Under the pieces are notes generated by a model. The model was not told where the DNA came from. It was given only the letters and a program-made list of their open reading frames with translations, and searched no databases. A program made the translations under genes and the position numbers. 64,000 nucleotides of DNA. Origin: Nonomuraea harbinensis (GTDB lineage: Bacteria; Actinomycetota; Actinomycetes; Streptosporangiales; Streptosporangiaceae). How positions within the stretch are numbered: the first letter of the stretch is position 1; each line of letters begins with the position of its first letter. Location of the stretch: positions 89,816-153,815 of the forward strand of contig NZ_JAHKRN010000017.1 of NCBI RefSeq assembly GCF_019396385.1, written 5' to 3'. Of this stretch, positions 16,278 through 24,723 are shown piece after piece.

Positions 16278-17428
16278 GAACCGGTGGCGGCGGACCGCTG
16301 CTCGACCACGTCGCGGTAGGGGACGGCGGAAGGCTCGCGGTCGCCGAAAGTCTGGATCGTCGGCAGCACGTCCTTGGCGAAGAGCCGCATGCTGGTCTCG
16401 ACCAGGTCGAACGGCATGTCGCCGAAGCTGTGCAGCGTGATGAGGTGGCCGACGTCGGCGACCTCCTGGAGCTCGCGGATCTGCTCGGCAACCGATTCCG
16501 GGGACCCGAACAGGCCCGCCGAGGCCTGGTCCTCGTAGCCCTTCTTGACGACGAGGGCACGCTCGTCGTCGGTGGCGTCGGGCATGAAGTACTCCGAGCC
16601 GAGCTTGTCGTAGTGCCAGGTGGTCATCGCGCTGGTCTTCCGCCAGTACTGCTCGCCGATCTCCCTGGCGCGCTCGTCGTCCTCATGGACGTACACGGTG
16701 GTGGCGATCGCCGAGGTCGAGGCCGGCCAGCCGTGGCCCGACCGGATCTCGTTGAACGCGCCCAGTTGCTCGCGCAGCGCATCCCATCCCCGGTAGTTGG
16801 TGAAGAGCGGGGCCGCGCCGCTGTCGGCTGACATGGTCATGGACTCCGGGGAGGCCCAGGTCATCAGCAGGTTCTCGGTGAGATCCGGGCTGAGCGGGCG
16901 CGGCCGGATGCTGGTGCGGGGGATCCGGAAGTGCTCGCCGTCGAAGGAGAAGAACTCCTGGGTCAGCGCGAGCCGCACGATCTCCAGGCATTCGAGCATC
17001 CGCTCCCGCGAGGTCTCGTACGGCACGCCCAGGGTGTTGTACTCGCGGGCCGCGAAGCCGCGCCCGACGCCGATGTTGAGCTTGCGGCCGTCGAGCAGGA
17101 CGTCGAGGATCGCCAGGTTCTCCGCCAGCTTCAGCGGCTCGTGCCACGGCAGCACCAGCACCATCGTGCCCAGATCGATCCGCTTCGTGCGCCCCGCGAT
17201 GTACGACAGGATCTGCGTGGGATTCGCCGTCATCCCGTACGGGGAGAAGTGGTGCTCGATCGTCCAGAACGAGTCGAACCCCAGCGGCTCCACCAGATCG
17301 GCCATCGCGATCTCACGGCGGAACTGGTCGGCATCGGACACCGGGTAGCTCTTGTCGAAGTGACCTTGACGCGTTCGCTCTTCGAACTCTGTGACGTTGC
17401 CGAACCAGGACGAAACTCCTACCTTCAC
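16274..17428 (-). CDS. LLM-class flavin-dependent monooxygenase, copy 1
   Basis: A GTG start with GAGG seven bases upstream yields 384 residues beginning VKVGVSSWFG. The same VKVGVS start with the same spacing is found in its paralogue at 23554, which supports the choice. The fold is bacterial-luciferase-like: IEHHFSPYGMTANP near residue 63, RTKRIDLGTMV, and NIGVGRGFAAREY for flavin binding. Such enzymes use reduced FMN (some use F420) and O2 to hydroxylate, desulfonate or perform Baeyer-Villiger-type insertions. Translationally coupled to the esterase gene. A 476-bp central block is about 98% identical to the paralogue, while both ends are clearly more diverged. Confidence 0.88.
   Translation of the reverse strand: MKVGVSSWFGNVTEFEERTRQGHFDKSYPVSDADQFRREIAMADLVEPLGFDSFWTIEHHFSPYGMTANPTQILSYIAGRTKRIDLGTMVLVLPWHEPLKLAENLAILDVLLDGRKLNIGVGRGFAAREYNTLGVPYETSRERMLECLEIVRLALTQEFFSFDGEHFRIPRTSIRPRPLSPDLTENLLMTWASPESMTMSADSGAAPLFTNYRGWDALREQLGAFNEIRSGHGWPASTSAIATTVYVHEDDERAREIGEQYWRKTSAMTTWHYDKLGSEYFMPDATDDERALVVKKGYEDQASAGLFGSPESVAEQIRELQEVADVGHLITLHSFGDMPFDLVETSMRLFAKDVLPTIQTFGDREPSAVPYRDVVEQRSAATGS
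16854..17329 (-). repeat. Near-identical inverted repeat, left copy (within LLM gene 1)
   Basis: This block aligns without gaps to 23653-24128 in opposite orientation. I count about 10 mismatches over 476 bases, 8 of them in one short stretch. The two copies flank the ABC-transporter operon. Confidence 0.85.
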
Positions 17429-17467
17429 CGCACACCTCAATCGTTCGTGGACCCGGGCGACAGTGCG

Positions 17468-17497
17468 ACCATACGCAGGATCCCCATTTCTGAGCAA
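17468..17497 (-). promoter_or_regulatory. Putative promoter of the LLM 1-esterase operon
   Basis: On the minus strand TTGCTC (17492-17497) and TATGGT (17468-17473) are 18 bases apart and resemble -35 and -10 boxes. The -35 box lies inside the inverted repeat at 17491-17504, so a bound repressor would block RNA polymerase. The start codon is about 40 bases downstream. Confidence 0.4.
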
Positions 17498-17504
17498 GTG
17501 CTCA
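17491..17504. promoter_or_regulatory. Putative TetR operator, site 3
   Basis: TGAGCAAGTGCTCA matches TRAGCR-NN-YGCTYA exactly and is a perfect inverted repeat with 6-base arms. It is 63 bases upstream of the LLM 1 start codon. Confidence 0.65.
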
Positions 17505-18084
17505 TTTAGGTTCGCTGAGCAGGGCGGCGATGAGCTGGGCAGAGGTCCGATCCCTGACCTGATCGGGTGAAGATCTGCGAGGCCGGGTCGTCTCCGCGCC
17601 GGATTCGGAAGATGTCGGACGTGGCGGGTGAGGGTGGTGCTCTCCGTGCCCCGCCGGAGAGGCCGCCGCGCGGTGATCGAGGCCTCGCGGGCGGTTCCGG
17701 CGGTGCGGGCGCGGTTCCGGCCTGCCGGGACGCCGGCGGCTTCCTTGTGGTCGATCGATCAGGGAATAGCCGAGTTGTGGCATTCCCGCCGGTCGGCGGC
17801 CTGGGGCGGGGGTTCCGGCGCGTGGCGCTTCGGGGGCCGGGCTCGATCGTGCGGTCCGGAAAGGGCCTACCGGGTGATCTGCATGCCGGTCCGGCGCGCC
17901 GCTATTCGATCTCGGACCTCGGTATGTGGTCCGGCTGCCTCCGGTGGGCCGGCACCGGCGCGGATGGCGTCGTGGCTGGGCATTCGCTCAGTGATGGGCG
18001 GGATCCTGGGCGGCCCTTGATGCTTCTGTTATGTGGGTTCGCCTGGGACGCATGCTTGACGCGAGATATCGGTCACACCTAGCG
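17505..18084. other. Non-coding region between divergent catabolic operons
   Basis: About 580 bases lie between the operator of the LLM 1 operon and that of the ABC operon. Open frames exist on both strands, but their translations are low-complexity (Arg/Gly/Pro-rich), match no family I know, and lack a convincing ribosome binding site. It may be decayed sequence or long leader regions. I see nothing specific. Confidence 0.5.
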
Positions 18085-18098
18085 TTATCACTCGCTTA
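18085..18098. promoter_or_regulatory. Putative TetR operator, site 4
   Basis: TTATCACTCGCTTA (TAAGCGAGTGATAA on the other strand) has two mismatches to the consensus but keeps one full half-site. It lies 57-70 bases upstream of the chosen start of the transporter operon. Confidence 0.45.
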
Positions 18099-18154
18099 GG
18101 AAATCTCGCCTCAGGTTGGGCGCGGTGTGTCGCGCCAAAGGGAGATCGACGGCC

Positions 18155-19036
18155 GTGACCGATTTCATCAACAATGTACTAATACCTGGCGCGGCGGGAG
18201 GAGCGACAGCCGGGCTCTTCGCCCTGGCTTTCGTGGTGATGTACCGGACGACCGGTGTCCTGAACTTCGCCCATGGTCAGCTGGTGATGCTGATGCCGCT
18301 GGGCGTGCTGGTCGTCAGCGACCTGTGGGGCCTTCCCGTGGTCTTGGGCCTGGTCGTCGCCGTGCTGGTCCTCGCGGCGGTGGTCCTCATGGAGGAACGC
18401 GTGGCCATCCGGCCCTTCGTGCAGAGCGGCCACGCGATGCCGTGGATCCTGTCCACTCTCGGGTTCTCGGTGGTCCTCGCGGAGCTGATGGCCATCCCCT
18501 ACCGGGCGCAGCCGGTGCGCTTCCCCTGGGGCATCTCGGCCAAGGCCCACGATCTCGGAGGCATCCAGGTCTCGTGGGCGGAGATCGCGATCGTGGTCGC
18601 GTTCATCCTCCTGGTGGCCGCGCTCACCATCTTCGACCGGAGGACCACGACCGGCCTCCGCCTCCGCGCGGTCGCGCAGGACAAGGACGGCGCGGCCGCG
18701 ATCGGGATTTCGCCCGGCGCCGCATCCCGGCTCAGCGCCCTCATCGCCGGCGGGATCGCCGCGATCACGGGACTTCTCATCGTCTCCACGCAACTGGTCT
18801 CGCCGGAGCTCGGCCTGACCTTCCTCTTCAACGGGTTCGTGGCAGCCGCGGTGGGAGGTCTCGACAGTCTGCACGGAGTGATCGCCGGTGGATTCATCGT
18901 CGGCATCGTCGGACAGACGGCGGCGACGTACATGGGAGGTAACTACGTGCAGATCGCCATGTTCTCCGTACTGCTGGTCGTGTACCTGACCCGGCCGCAC
19001 GGACTCTTCGGCCGAGCCAGCGTGCGTGCGGTATGA
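18155..19036 (+). CDS. Branched-chain-type ABC permease (LivH-like)
   Basis: A GTG start (AGGGAG ten bases upstream) gives 293 residues, the usual LivH length. An in-frame start 13 codons upstream would add only a charged, unconserved leader. It has about eight hydrophobic segments with the family features GAAGGATAGLFALAF, VMYRTTGVLNFAHGQ and a final GGLDSLHGVIAGG loop. HAAT-family importers carry branched amino acids but also aromatic and short-chain carboxylates, amides or urea. First gene of a four-gene operon; its stop overlaps the next start (ATGA). Confidence 0.88.
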   Translation: MTDFINNVLIPGAAGGATAGLFALAFVVMYRTTGVLNFAHGQLVMLMPLGVLVVSDLWGLPVVLGLVVAVLVLAAVVLMEERVAIRPFVQSGHAMPWILSTLGFSVVLAELMAIPYRAQPVRFPWGISAKAHDLGGIQVSWAEIAIVVAFILLVAALTIFDRRTTTGLRLRAVAQDKDGAAAIGISPGAASRLSALIAGGIAAITGLLIVSTQLVSPELGLTFLFNGFVAAAVGGLDSLHGVIAGGFIVGIVGQTAATYMGGNYVQIAMFSVLLVVYLTRPHGLFGRASVRAV

Positions 19037-20874
19037 GCGGCATGCCGGGCCTCGCCCAGCGGATGAACCGCGGGCTCCATGACGCCTCCGAGCGCGTGGC
19101 GGCCACCCCCTTCGGGCGGCCGGTCGTGCACGCACCCCTGGTCTTCGGGCTCCTCCTCGTCGCCTACGCGGTGCAGGGGCCGGGATCGTTCGCCACCTAC
19201 ACGATCCTCACCATCCTCATCTACGGCATCGCCGTGCTGGGACTCAACATCCCGGCCGGGTTCGGCGGAGCGCTGTCGCTGGGGCAGGGCGCCAGTTTCG
19301 CGGTCGGTGCCTACACGGTCGGAGCGCTGACGGTCGACAACGGCTGGCCGTTCTGGGCCACCCTGCCCGTGGCCGCCCTCGTGGGCCTGGTGTTCGGGCT
19401 CGTGCTGGGCGCTCCGGCCGGTCGGCTGGGGGAGATCGGGCTGGCGCTCATCTCCCTGGGAGCCGTGCTCATCACGCTGGACCTCATCGTGGCGCTCGAC
19501 GGGATCACCGGCGGTGTCACCGGTCTGTCTCCCATCGGGCTGATCACCGGGTTCGGCGCGGAGCCGACGTACTCGCTCTGGCTGCTGCCGGTGCTCGTGA
19601 CGGCCAGCGCCCTGGTGGCCTACCTGCTGCACTACGCCGTCCGGGTGTCGCTGATCGGCCGCTCGGCGATGGCGACCCGCGACGAGCCGATCGGCGCCAC
19701 CGCGCTCGGCATCTCGGGGTACCGGTCCAAGGTCGTCACCTTCACCCTGGGGTCGGGGTTCGGCGCCTACGCCGGCGGGCTGTTCGCCTACATGGCGCAG
19801 TACATCTCGCCCGACGCCTTCACCGCCCACCTGAGCATCCTGCTGCTGGCGATGGTCATCCTGGGCGGGGCCGGCTCCATCTACGGGCCCCTGCTGGGCG
19901 CGGTGATCCTCGTACTCCTCCCACAGGCGCTGGCGGCGTACGCGCACGTGAACACCATCATCTACGGCGCCACCCTGATGGCGGTCGTGCTGCTGCGGCC
20001 GAGCGGCCTCATCTCCCGGACCGCCGCCCCGGTGCGCGACCGGCTGCGCGCCTCCGCGGACGATCCGTCCGGAGCCGAAGAGCGGGAGAAGCCCGAGCCG
20101 GCCGCGGCGGCGGAGCGGATCAGGAACGCCGGGCCGGACGCGGGCCTCCAGGTACGGGGGATCTCACGTTCGTTCGGCGGCCTCAAAGCACTCGACTCGG
20201 TCTCGCTCGGGGTGCGCCCCGGTGAGGTCCTCGCTCTCATCGGCCCCAACGGGTCGGGCAAGACGACAGTGATCAACGTGGTCACCGGCCTGTATCCCGC
20301 CGAGGAGGGCCGGATCGTCCTCGACAGCGAGGACATCACCCGGCTCAAGGCCCGCCGCATCACCGAGCTGGGCGTGGCCAGGACGTTCCAGACTCCCAAG
20401 ACGTTTCCCGGGCTGAGCGTCGCCGAGCACCTGTTCCTCGCCAAGCGGCTGCAGCCGCCGGGACAGGTGGTGGGCGAGGACCTCGACCCGTGGGTGCGCC
20501 GCCTGCTCAAGCTCGGCGGGATCGACCCGGACGATCCGCGCATGATGGCCCGTGAGACCGGCCAGCTGGGGCACGGGCAGCTCCGGTTTCTGGAGATCGC
20601 CATGGCGATCCGCCACTCGCCGCGCCTGCTGCTGCTCGACGAGCCGGCGGCCGGGCTCTCGCAGATCGAGATGCAGGGGCTGGAGCAGGTCACCCGCGAG
20701 CTCGCGGACCTCGGGATCGCCGTCATCGTGGTGGAGCACCACCTCGATCTCGTCACCCGGCTGGCCGACCGCGTCGTCGTGCTCGAACTCGGCAAGGTCC
20801 TGTGGGAGGGCCGGCCGGACGAGCTGATGGACGCCGAGGCGGTCCGGGTCGCCTATCTGGGAGGTGCGGGATGA
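19033..20874 (+). CDS. Fused ABC permease-ATPase (LivM-LivG in one chain)
   Basis: This 613-residue protein contains two complete modules. Residues 1 to about 335 are a LivM-like permease (GLNIPAGFGGALSLGQGA signature near residue 75). After a charged Ala/Glu/Pro linker (about residues 336-372), the rest is a LivG-like ATPase with Walker A GPNGSGKTT (about residue 404), a changed ABC signature (GHGQLRF in place of LSGGQ) and Walker B LLLLDEPAAGLS. LivM-LivG fusions occur in some actinobacterial and proteobacterial HAAT systems. It should pair with the LivH-like permease and LivF-like ATPase on either side, both joined by ATGA overlaps. Confidence 0.9.
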   Translation: MSGMPGLAQRMNRGLHDASERVAATPFGRPVVHAPLVFGLLLVAYAVQGPGSFATYTILTILIYGIAVLGLNIPAGFGGALSLGQGASFAVGAYTVGALTVDNGWPFWATLPVAALVGLVFGLVLGAPAGRLGEIGLALISLGAVLITLDLIVALDGITGGVTGLSPIGLITGFGAEPTYSLWLLPVLVTASALVAYLLHYAVRVSLIGRSAMATRDEPIGATALGISGYRSKVVTFTLGSGFGAYAGGLFAYMAQYISPDAFTAHLSILLLAMVILGGAGSIYGPLLGAVILVLLPQALAAYAHVNTIIYGATLMAVVLLRPSGLISRTAAPVRDRLRASADDPSGAEEREKPEPAAAAERIRNAGPDAGLQVRGISRSFGGLKALDSVSLGVRPGEVLALIGPNGSGKTTVINVVTGLYPAEEGRIVLDSEDITRLKARRITELGVARTFQTPKTFPGLSVAEHLFLAKRLQPPGQVVGEDLDPWVRRLLKLGGIDPDDPRMMARETGQLGHGQLRFLEIAMAIRHSPRLLLLDEPAAGLSQIEMQGLEQVTRELADLGIAVIVVEHHLDLVTRLADRVVVLELGKVLWEGRPDELMDAEAVRVAYLGGAG

Positions 20875-21569
20875 GTGCCGCGCTCGTGGTGGAGAACCTC
20901 GGTGTCCGGTACGGCGGCGTGACGGCCCTGCGGGACGTCAGCCTCTCCGTGGACGAGGGCCAGATCCTCACGGTCCTCGGCGCGAACGGAGCGGGCAAGA
21001 CGTCGATGCTGCGGGGGATCAGCGGGCTGGTGTCGTCCACCGGGACCGTGACGCACCACGGCAGGACCCTCGGCCGCCTCGACGCCGCCGCCCGGGCCCG
21101 CGCCGGCCTGGGCCACGTACTCGAGGGGCGGCATGTCTTCCCCGACCTCACCGTCAGGGAGAACCTGCACCTCGGCTCGCTGCTGTCGCCCAAGCCCGCC
21201 GAGGGCGTCGAGAGAGCGCTGGCGCTGCTGCCCGAGCTGGAGGAGATGGCCGGCCGCAAGGCGGGCAGGCTCAGCGGCGGGCAGCAGCAGATGCTCGCGA
21301 TCGCGCGCGCGATCAGCGGATCCCCGTCCGTCCTGCTGCTCGACGAGCCCACGAACGGCCTGGCTCCGATGCTGGTCCAGCGGACGATCGACGTGATCGG
21401 CGCGATCCAGGAGCTCGGGGTGGCGGTGCTGCTGGTCGAGCAGCGCGTCGAAGTCGCCCAGGCCCTCGGCAGCGAGGTGCTCGTCCTGCAGCGCGGCGAG
21501 GTCGTCGGCACCGCGCACGGAACGGATGACGACCTCGAAGACCGTATCCACACCGCCTATCTGGCTTGA
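20871..21569 (+). CDS. Branched-chain-type ABC ATPase (LivF-like)
   Basis: The 232-residue ATPase starts at an ATG overlapping the preceding stop (ATGA). It contains Walker A GANGAGKTS (about residue 38), the signature SGGQQQML (about residue 136), Walker B LLLDEPTNGL and the switch histidine replaced by EQR (LLVEQRVEVA), a substitution common in LivF proteins. It completes the ATPase pair with the fused LivG domain upstream. Confidence 0.9.
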   Translation: MSAALVVENLGVRYGGVTALRDVSLSVDEGQILTVLGANGAGKTSMLRGISGLVSSTGTVTHHGRTLGRLDAAARARAGLGHVLEGRHVFPDLTVRENLHLGSLLSPKPAEGVERALALLPELEEMAGRKAGRLSGGQQQMLAIARAISGSPSVLLLDEPTNGLAPMLVQRTIDVIGAIQELGVAVLLVEQRVEVAQALGSEVLVLQRGEVVGTAHGTDDDLEDRIHTAYLA

Positions 21570-21619
21570 CCCAACCCAACCGTCCGGTCATCGGGGACCT
21601 AGCAACACAGGAGAACAGG

Positions 21620-22846
21620 ATGAAAAGAGCGTTCAGGCGCGCCAAGCGTGGCGTCGCGCTCGCAGGGGCGGCGGTCCTCATGACCTCGTTCCTCGTCGCG
21701 TGCGGAGAGAGCGGTGACGGAGGCGGCTCCGGCGCCGCCGAGACCTACACCATCGGCTACGTGGGCGCGCTCACCGGACCGTTCGGCGCGTCCGGCGTGA
21801 TCGCCCTGAACGGGCTCAAGGCGGGCGTGGACTACGTCAACACGCTCGACGGCCCGAAGTTCGAGCTGGTCAGCAGGGACACGAAGGGAGATCCGAGCGC
21901 AGGGGCCAACCTTGCCCGTGAGGTGGCCCAGTCGGGCGTGGGCGCGATCTACGCGGGCACGCAGGACATCGCGGCGATGCAGCCGGTGCTCAACCAGTAC
22001 CGGGTGCTGGCCGCCGACGCCGGCGGGATCACGGCGATCCTCCCGAAGATCGGGGACGACAAGGAGTTCCCCTGGACCTTCTGCCCGAACCCGGCCTGTG
22101 GCCCCAACGGCATCGTGCCGCAGCTCCGGTTCGTCAGCGAGATCGGTGACGGCAAGGTCGGCGAGCTCTCCGACGCGGGCCCGTACGGGGCCGGGATGAC
22201 GGCACTGACCGAGAGCGTCGTCAAGGAGCAGTTCCCAGACATGGAGATCGTGCGGGAGTCCTTCCCGATCTCGGCGACCAGCGTCACGTCACAGCTGCAG
22301 AAGCTCCGTGACGCGGGCGCGGAGACCCTCCTGCTGTGGACCTACGGGGCGCCGCTGGTCATGGTGATGCAGAACCTGGACCGCATGGGCTGGTACCCCT
22401 ACATCGGCGCGCCTCTGGGCGCCGGCGACCCGTCCGTGGTGGACGCCACGCCCGAAGGGCTCAAGGGCAAGATCGCGGCCGGCGGGATCGCGAAGACCCA
22501 GGTCCAGGGGAGCCAGAAGAGCGAGGTGGCCAAGGCGTTCTACGACGGCTACGCCAAGGCCGGCGGAGTCGACATCAACTCCTTCAAGTCCCTCGACACG
22601 GTCGGGTCCTACAGCTTCGACTGGGCCGTCGTCCTGCACGCGGCGATCAAGGGAGCCGGCTCCACCGAGCCCGAGAAGGTCAAGGACTGGCTGACCGCCG
22701 GCAACACCGTGGAGGGAGCCCAGGGCCCCCTCACCTTCGGCAAGTCGGGTGAGGAGCGGATCGGTCTCAGCCTCGACGACACCACCGTGTACGACCCGTC
22801 GCAGCCTTGCAGCGACGGGCAGTGCGCGCCGATGAAGACCCCGTAA
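21620..22846 (+). CDS. Substrate-binding lipoprotein of the HAAT transporter (LivK-like)
   Basis: The ATG after AGGAGAACAGG gives 408 residues. A basic N-terminus and hydrophobic core end in the lipobox LVAC (Cys28), so the protein is anchored outside the membrane. The mature part follows the Leu/Ile/Val-binding-protein fold, opening YTIGYVGALTGPFGASG. The ligand is unknown; the catabolic neighbours suggest a carboxylate or ketone precursor rather than an amino acid. The operon ends with a strong hairpin 10 bases after the stop. Confidence 0.88.
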   Translation: MKRAFRRAKRGVALAGAAVLMTSFLVACGESGDGGGSGAAETYTIGYVGALTGPFGASGVIALNGLKAGVDYVNTLDGPKFELVSRDTKGDPSAGANLAREVAQSGVGAIYAGTQDIAAMQPVLNQYRVLAADAGGITAILPKIGDDKEFPWTFCPNPACGPNGIVPQLRFVSEIGDGKVGELSDAGPYGAGMTALTESVVKEQFPDMEIVRESFPISATSVTSQLQKLRDAGAETLLLWTYGAPLVMVMQNLDRMGWYPYIGAPLGAGDPSVVDATPEGLKGKIAAGGIAKTQVQGSQKSEVAKAFYDGYAKAGGVDINSFKSLDTVGSYSFDWAVVLHAAIKGAGSTEPEKVKDWLTAGNTVEGAQGPLTFGKSGEERIGLSLDDTTVYDPSQPCSDGQCAPMKTP

Positions 22847-22856
22847 CCGACACCCT

Positions 22857-22890
22857 CGCCCGGATGCCCTGACACCAGGGCATCCGGGCG
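22857..22890 (+). terminator. Strong hairpin terminator after the ABC operon
   Basis: A perfect 15-bp GC-rich stem (22857-22871 with 22876-22890) closed by the loop ACAC follows the binding-protein stop. It separates the transporter operon from the flavin reductase gene 25 bases further on. Confidence 0.85.
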
Positions 22891-22915
22891 GCCGGCCTCA
22901 GCAGATTGGACTGTC

Positions 22916-23437
22916 ATGGACGCACAGCCGGTCCCGTCGGAGCAGACGGTTCACCCCGACCAGTTCAGGCATGTCATCGGGCACTTCCCGACCGGAGTCG
23001 CGGTCCTCACCACGGTCGTGGAGGGCGAGGGCCACGGAGCGACGGTGAGCGCCCTGACCTCGCTGTCGATGGAGCCGCCGATGCTCCTGGTGTGCCTCAA
23101 GCACACGAGCCGGACACTTTCGGCGATCAAGCGGCGCGGGTCCTTCCTCGTGAACCTCCTCGCGGAGGACCAGGCCCACGTCGCCGCGCACTTCGCCACC
23201 CGCGAAGGGGCGAAGATCGCGCCGCCCGATCCCGAGGGGGAGGGCTTGCCCGTCGTCCCCGGGGCTCTCGGCGCGATCGAGTGCGAGGTCGAAAGCATGG
23301 TCCGCGGCGGATCCCATCTGGTGATCACCGCGACGGTCCGGCGTGCGGAGGTGTTCGGCGGCCGGCCCCTGACCTACTACCGGGGCCGGTTCGGCGGGTT
23401 CGTGCCCGCGCTCACCCTCGTCAAGCCGTCCGACTGA
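22916..23437 (+). CDS. Flavin reductase (HpaC/RutF-like)
   Basis: The 173-residue protein has the FMN-binding split-barrel pattern of small flavin reductases: FRHVIGHFPTGVAVLTTV at the start, ALTSLSMEPPMLLVCLK, and a final TYYRGRFGGF. These enzymes pass reduced FMN or FAD to a partner monooxygenase. The next gene, 116 bases downstream on the same strand, is LLM monooxygenase 2, so I infer a two-component oxygenase. It could also feed LLM 1. No recognisable operator lies upstream, so expression may depend on read-through or an unseen promoter. Confidence 0.88.
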   Translation: MDAQPVPSEQTVHPDQFRHVIGHFPTGVAVLTTVVEGEGHGATVSALTSLSMEPPMLLVCLKHTSRTLSAIKRRGSFLVNLLAEDQAHVAAHFATREGAKIAPPDPEGEGLPVVPGALGAIECEVESMVRGGSHLVITATVRRAEVFGGRPLTYYRGRFGGFVPALTLVKPSD

Positions 23438-23553
23438 CGAGATCCGATTGACGAGAGAGGTTCGCCATGGCGGACGGAAGAAGTTCGATTGGCCCTGCTC
23501 TGACCTCGTGAGTTCCGAGCGGCCGGTCCCGTGTGAAGTATTCGGAGGTGCTG

Positions 23554-24723
23554 GTGAAGGTCGGTGTGTCGGCGTGGTTCGCGAACCTGCCGGAGTTCGA
23601 GGAACGGACCAGGGAAGGGCGGTTCGGTCGCTCCTATCCGGTCCCGGACGTCGACCAGTTCCGCCGTGAGATCGCGATGGCCGATCTGGTGGAGCCGCTG
23701 GGGTTCGACTCGTTCTGGACGATCGAGCACCATTTCACCCCGTACGGGATGACGGCGAATCCCACGCAGATCCTGTCGTACATCGCGGGGCGCACGAAGC
23801 GGATCGATCTGGGCACGATGGTGCTGGTGCTGCCGTGGCACGAGCCGCTGAAGCTGGCGGAGAACCTGGCGATCCTCGACGTCCTGCTCGACGGCCGCAA
23901 GCTCAACATCGGCGTCGGGCGCGGCTTCGCGGCCCGCGAGTACAACACCCTGGGCGTGCCGTACGAGGAGTCGCGGGGCCGGATGGCCGAGTGCCTGGAG
24001 ATCGTGCGGCTCGCGCTGACCCAGGAGTTCTTCTCCTTCGACGGCGAGCACTTCCGGATCCCCCGCACCAGCATCCGGCCGCGCCCGCTCAGCCCGGATC
24101 TCACCGAGAACCTGCTGATGACCTGGGCGTCGGTCGAGTCGCTCGAGTTCGCCGCCCACTCCGGGGCCGCCCCGCTCTTCACGAACTACCGCGGGTGGGA
24201 CACCCTGCGGGAGAACCTCGGCAGGTTCAACGCCCTGCGGACCAGCCACGGCTGGCCGGCCTCGACCTCGGCGATCGCCACCACGGTGCACGTCCACGAG
24301 GATGGCGAACGCGCCAGGGAGATCGGCGAGCGCTACTGGCGCCGGACGAGTGCGATGACGATGTGGCACTACGACCGGCTCGCCTCGGAGTACTTCATGC
24401 CCGGCGCCACCGAAGAGGAGCGGGAGCGCTACGTGAGAGCGGGCTACGAGGACCAGGCCTCGGCGGGCCTGTTCGGCACCCCCGGCGAGGTGATCGAGCA
24501 GATCCGGGAGTTGCAGGAGACGGCCGAGGTGGGCCATCTGATCACCTTGCACAGTTTCGGGGACATGCCCCAGGACACGGTGGAGAGAAGCATGCGGTTG
24601 TTCGCGAGAGAAGTCCTGCCCACGATCAAGACCTTCGGCGGCCCGGAGCCGCGGGCGATGCCCTACCGAGCGGTGGTCTCCGATCGAGCGGCGACGTCGC
24701 CGGGCTGGGAGGGGAAGGCCTGA
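23554..24723 (+). CDS. LLM-class flavin-dependent monooxygenase, copy 2
   Basis: GTG at 23554 with GGAGG five bases upstream gives 389 residues (VKVGVSAWFANLPEF). A GTG seven codons earlier is also possible. It has the luciferase-family pattern of the copy at 16274-17428 (IEHHFTPYGMTANP, RTKRIDLGTMV, NIGVGRGFAAREY). Reduced flavin would come from the reductase encoded upstream. The central 476 bases are almost identical to copy 1; the C-terminal half differs at many residues, so the two may act on different substrates. It overlaps the next gene by one base (TGATG). Confidence 0.88.
   Translation: MKVGVSAWFANLPEFEERTREGRFGRSYPVPDVDQFRREIAMADLVEPLGFDSFWTIEHHFTPYGMTANPTQILSYIAGRTKRIDLGTMVLVLPWHEPLKLAENLAILDVLLDGRKLNIGVGRGFAAREYNTLGVPYEESRGRMAECLEIVRLALTQEFFSFDGEHFRIPRTSIRPRPLSPDLTENLLMTWASVESLEFAAHSGAAPLFTNYRGWDTLRENLGRFNALRTSHGWPASTSAIATTVHVHEDGERAREIGERYWRRTSAMTMWHYDRLASEYFMPGATEEERERYVRAGYEDQASAGLFGTPGEVIEQIRELQETAEVGHLITLHSFGDMPQDTVERSMRLFAREVLPTIKTFGGPEPRAMPYRAVVSDRAATSPGWEGKA
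23653..24128 (+). repeat. Near-identical inverted repeat, right copy (within LLM gene 2)
   Basis: Gap-free partner of 16854-17329, on the other strand. The central distance between the copies is about 6.8 kb and contains the complete transporter operon and the flavin reductase gene. Confidence 0.85.

Noticed and set aside
17567..18082. Possible 171-codon gene in the LLM 1-ABC spacer
   Set aside because: No ribosome binding site, no recognisable motif, biased composition, and alternative frames equally open on both strands.
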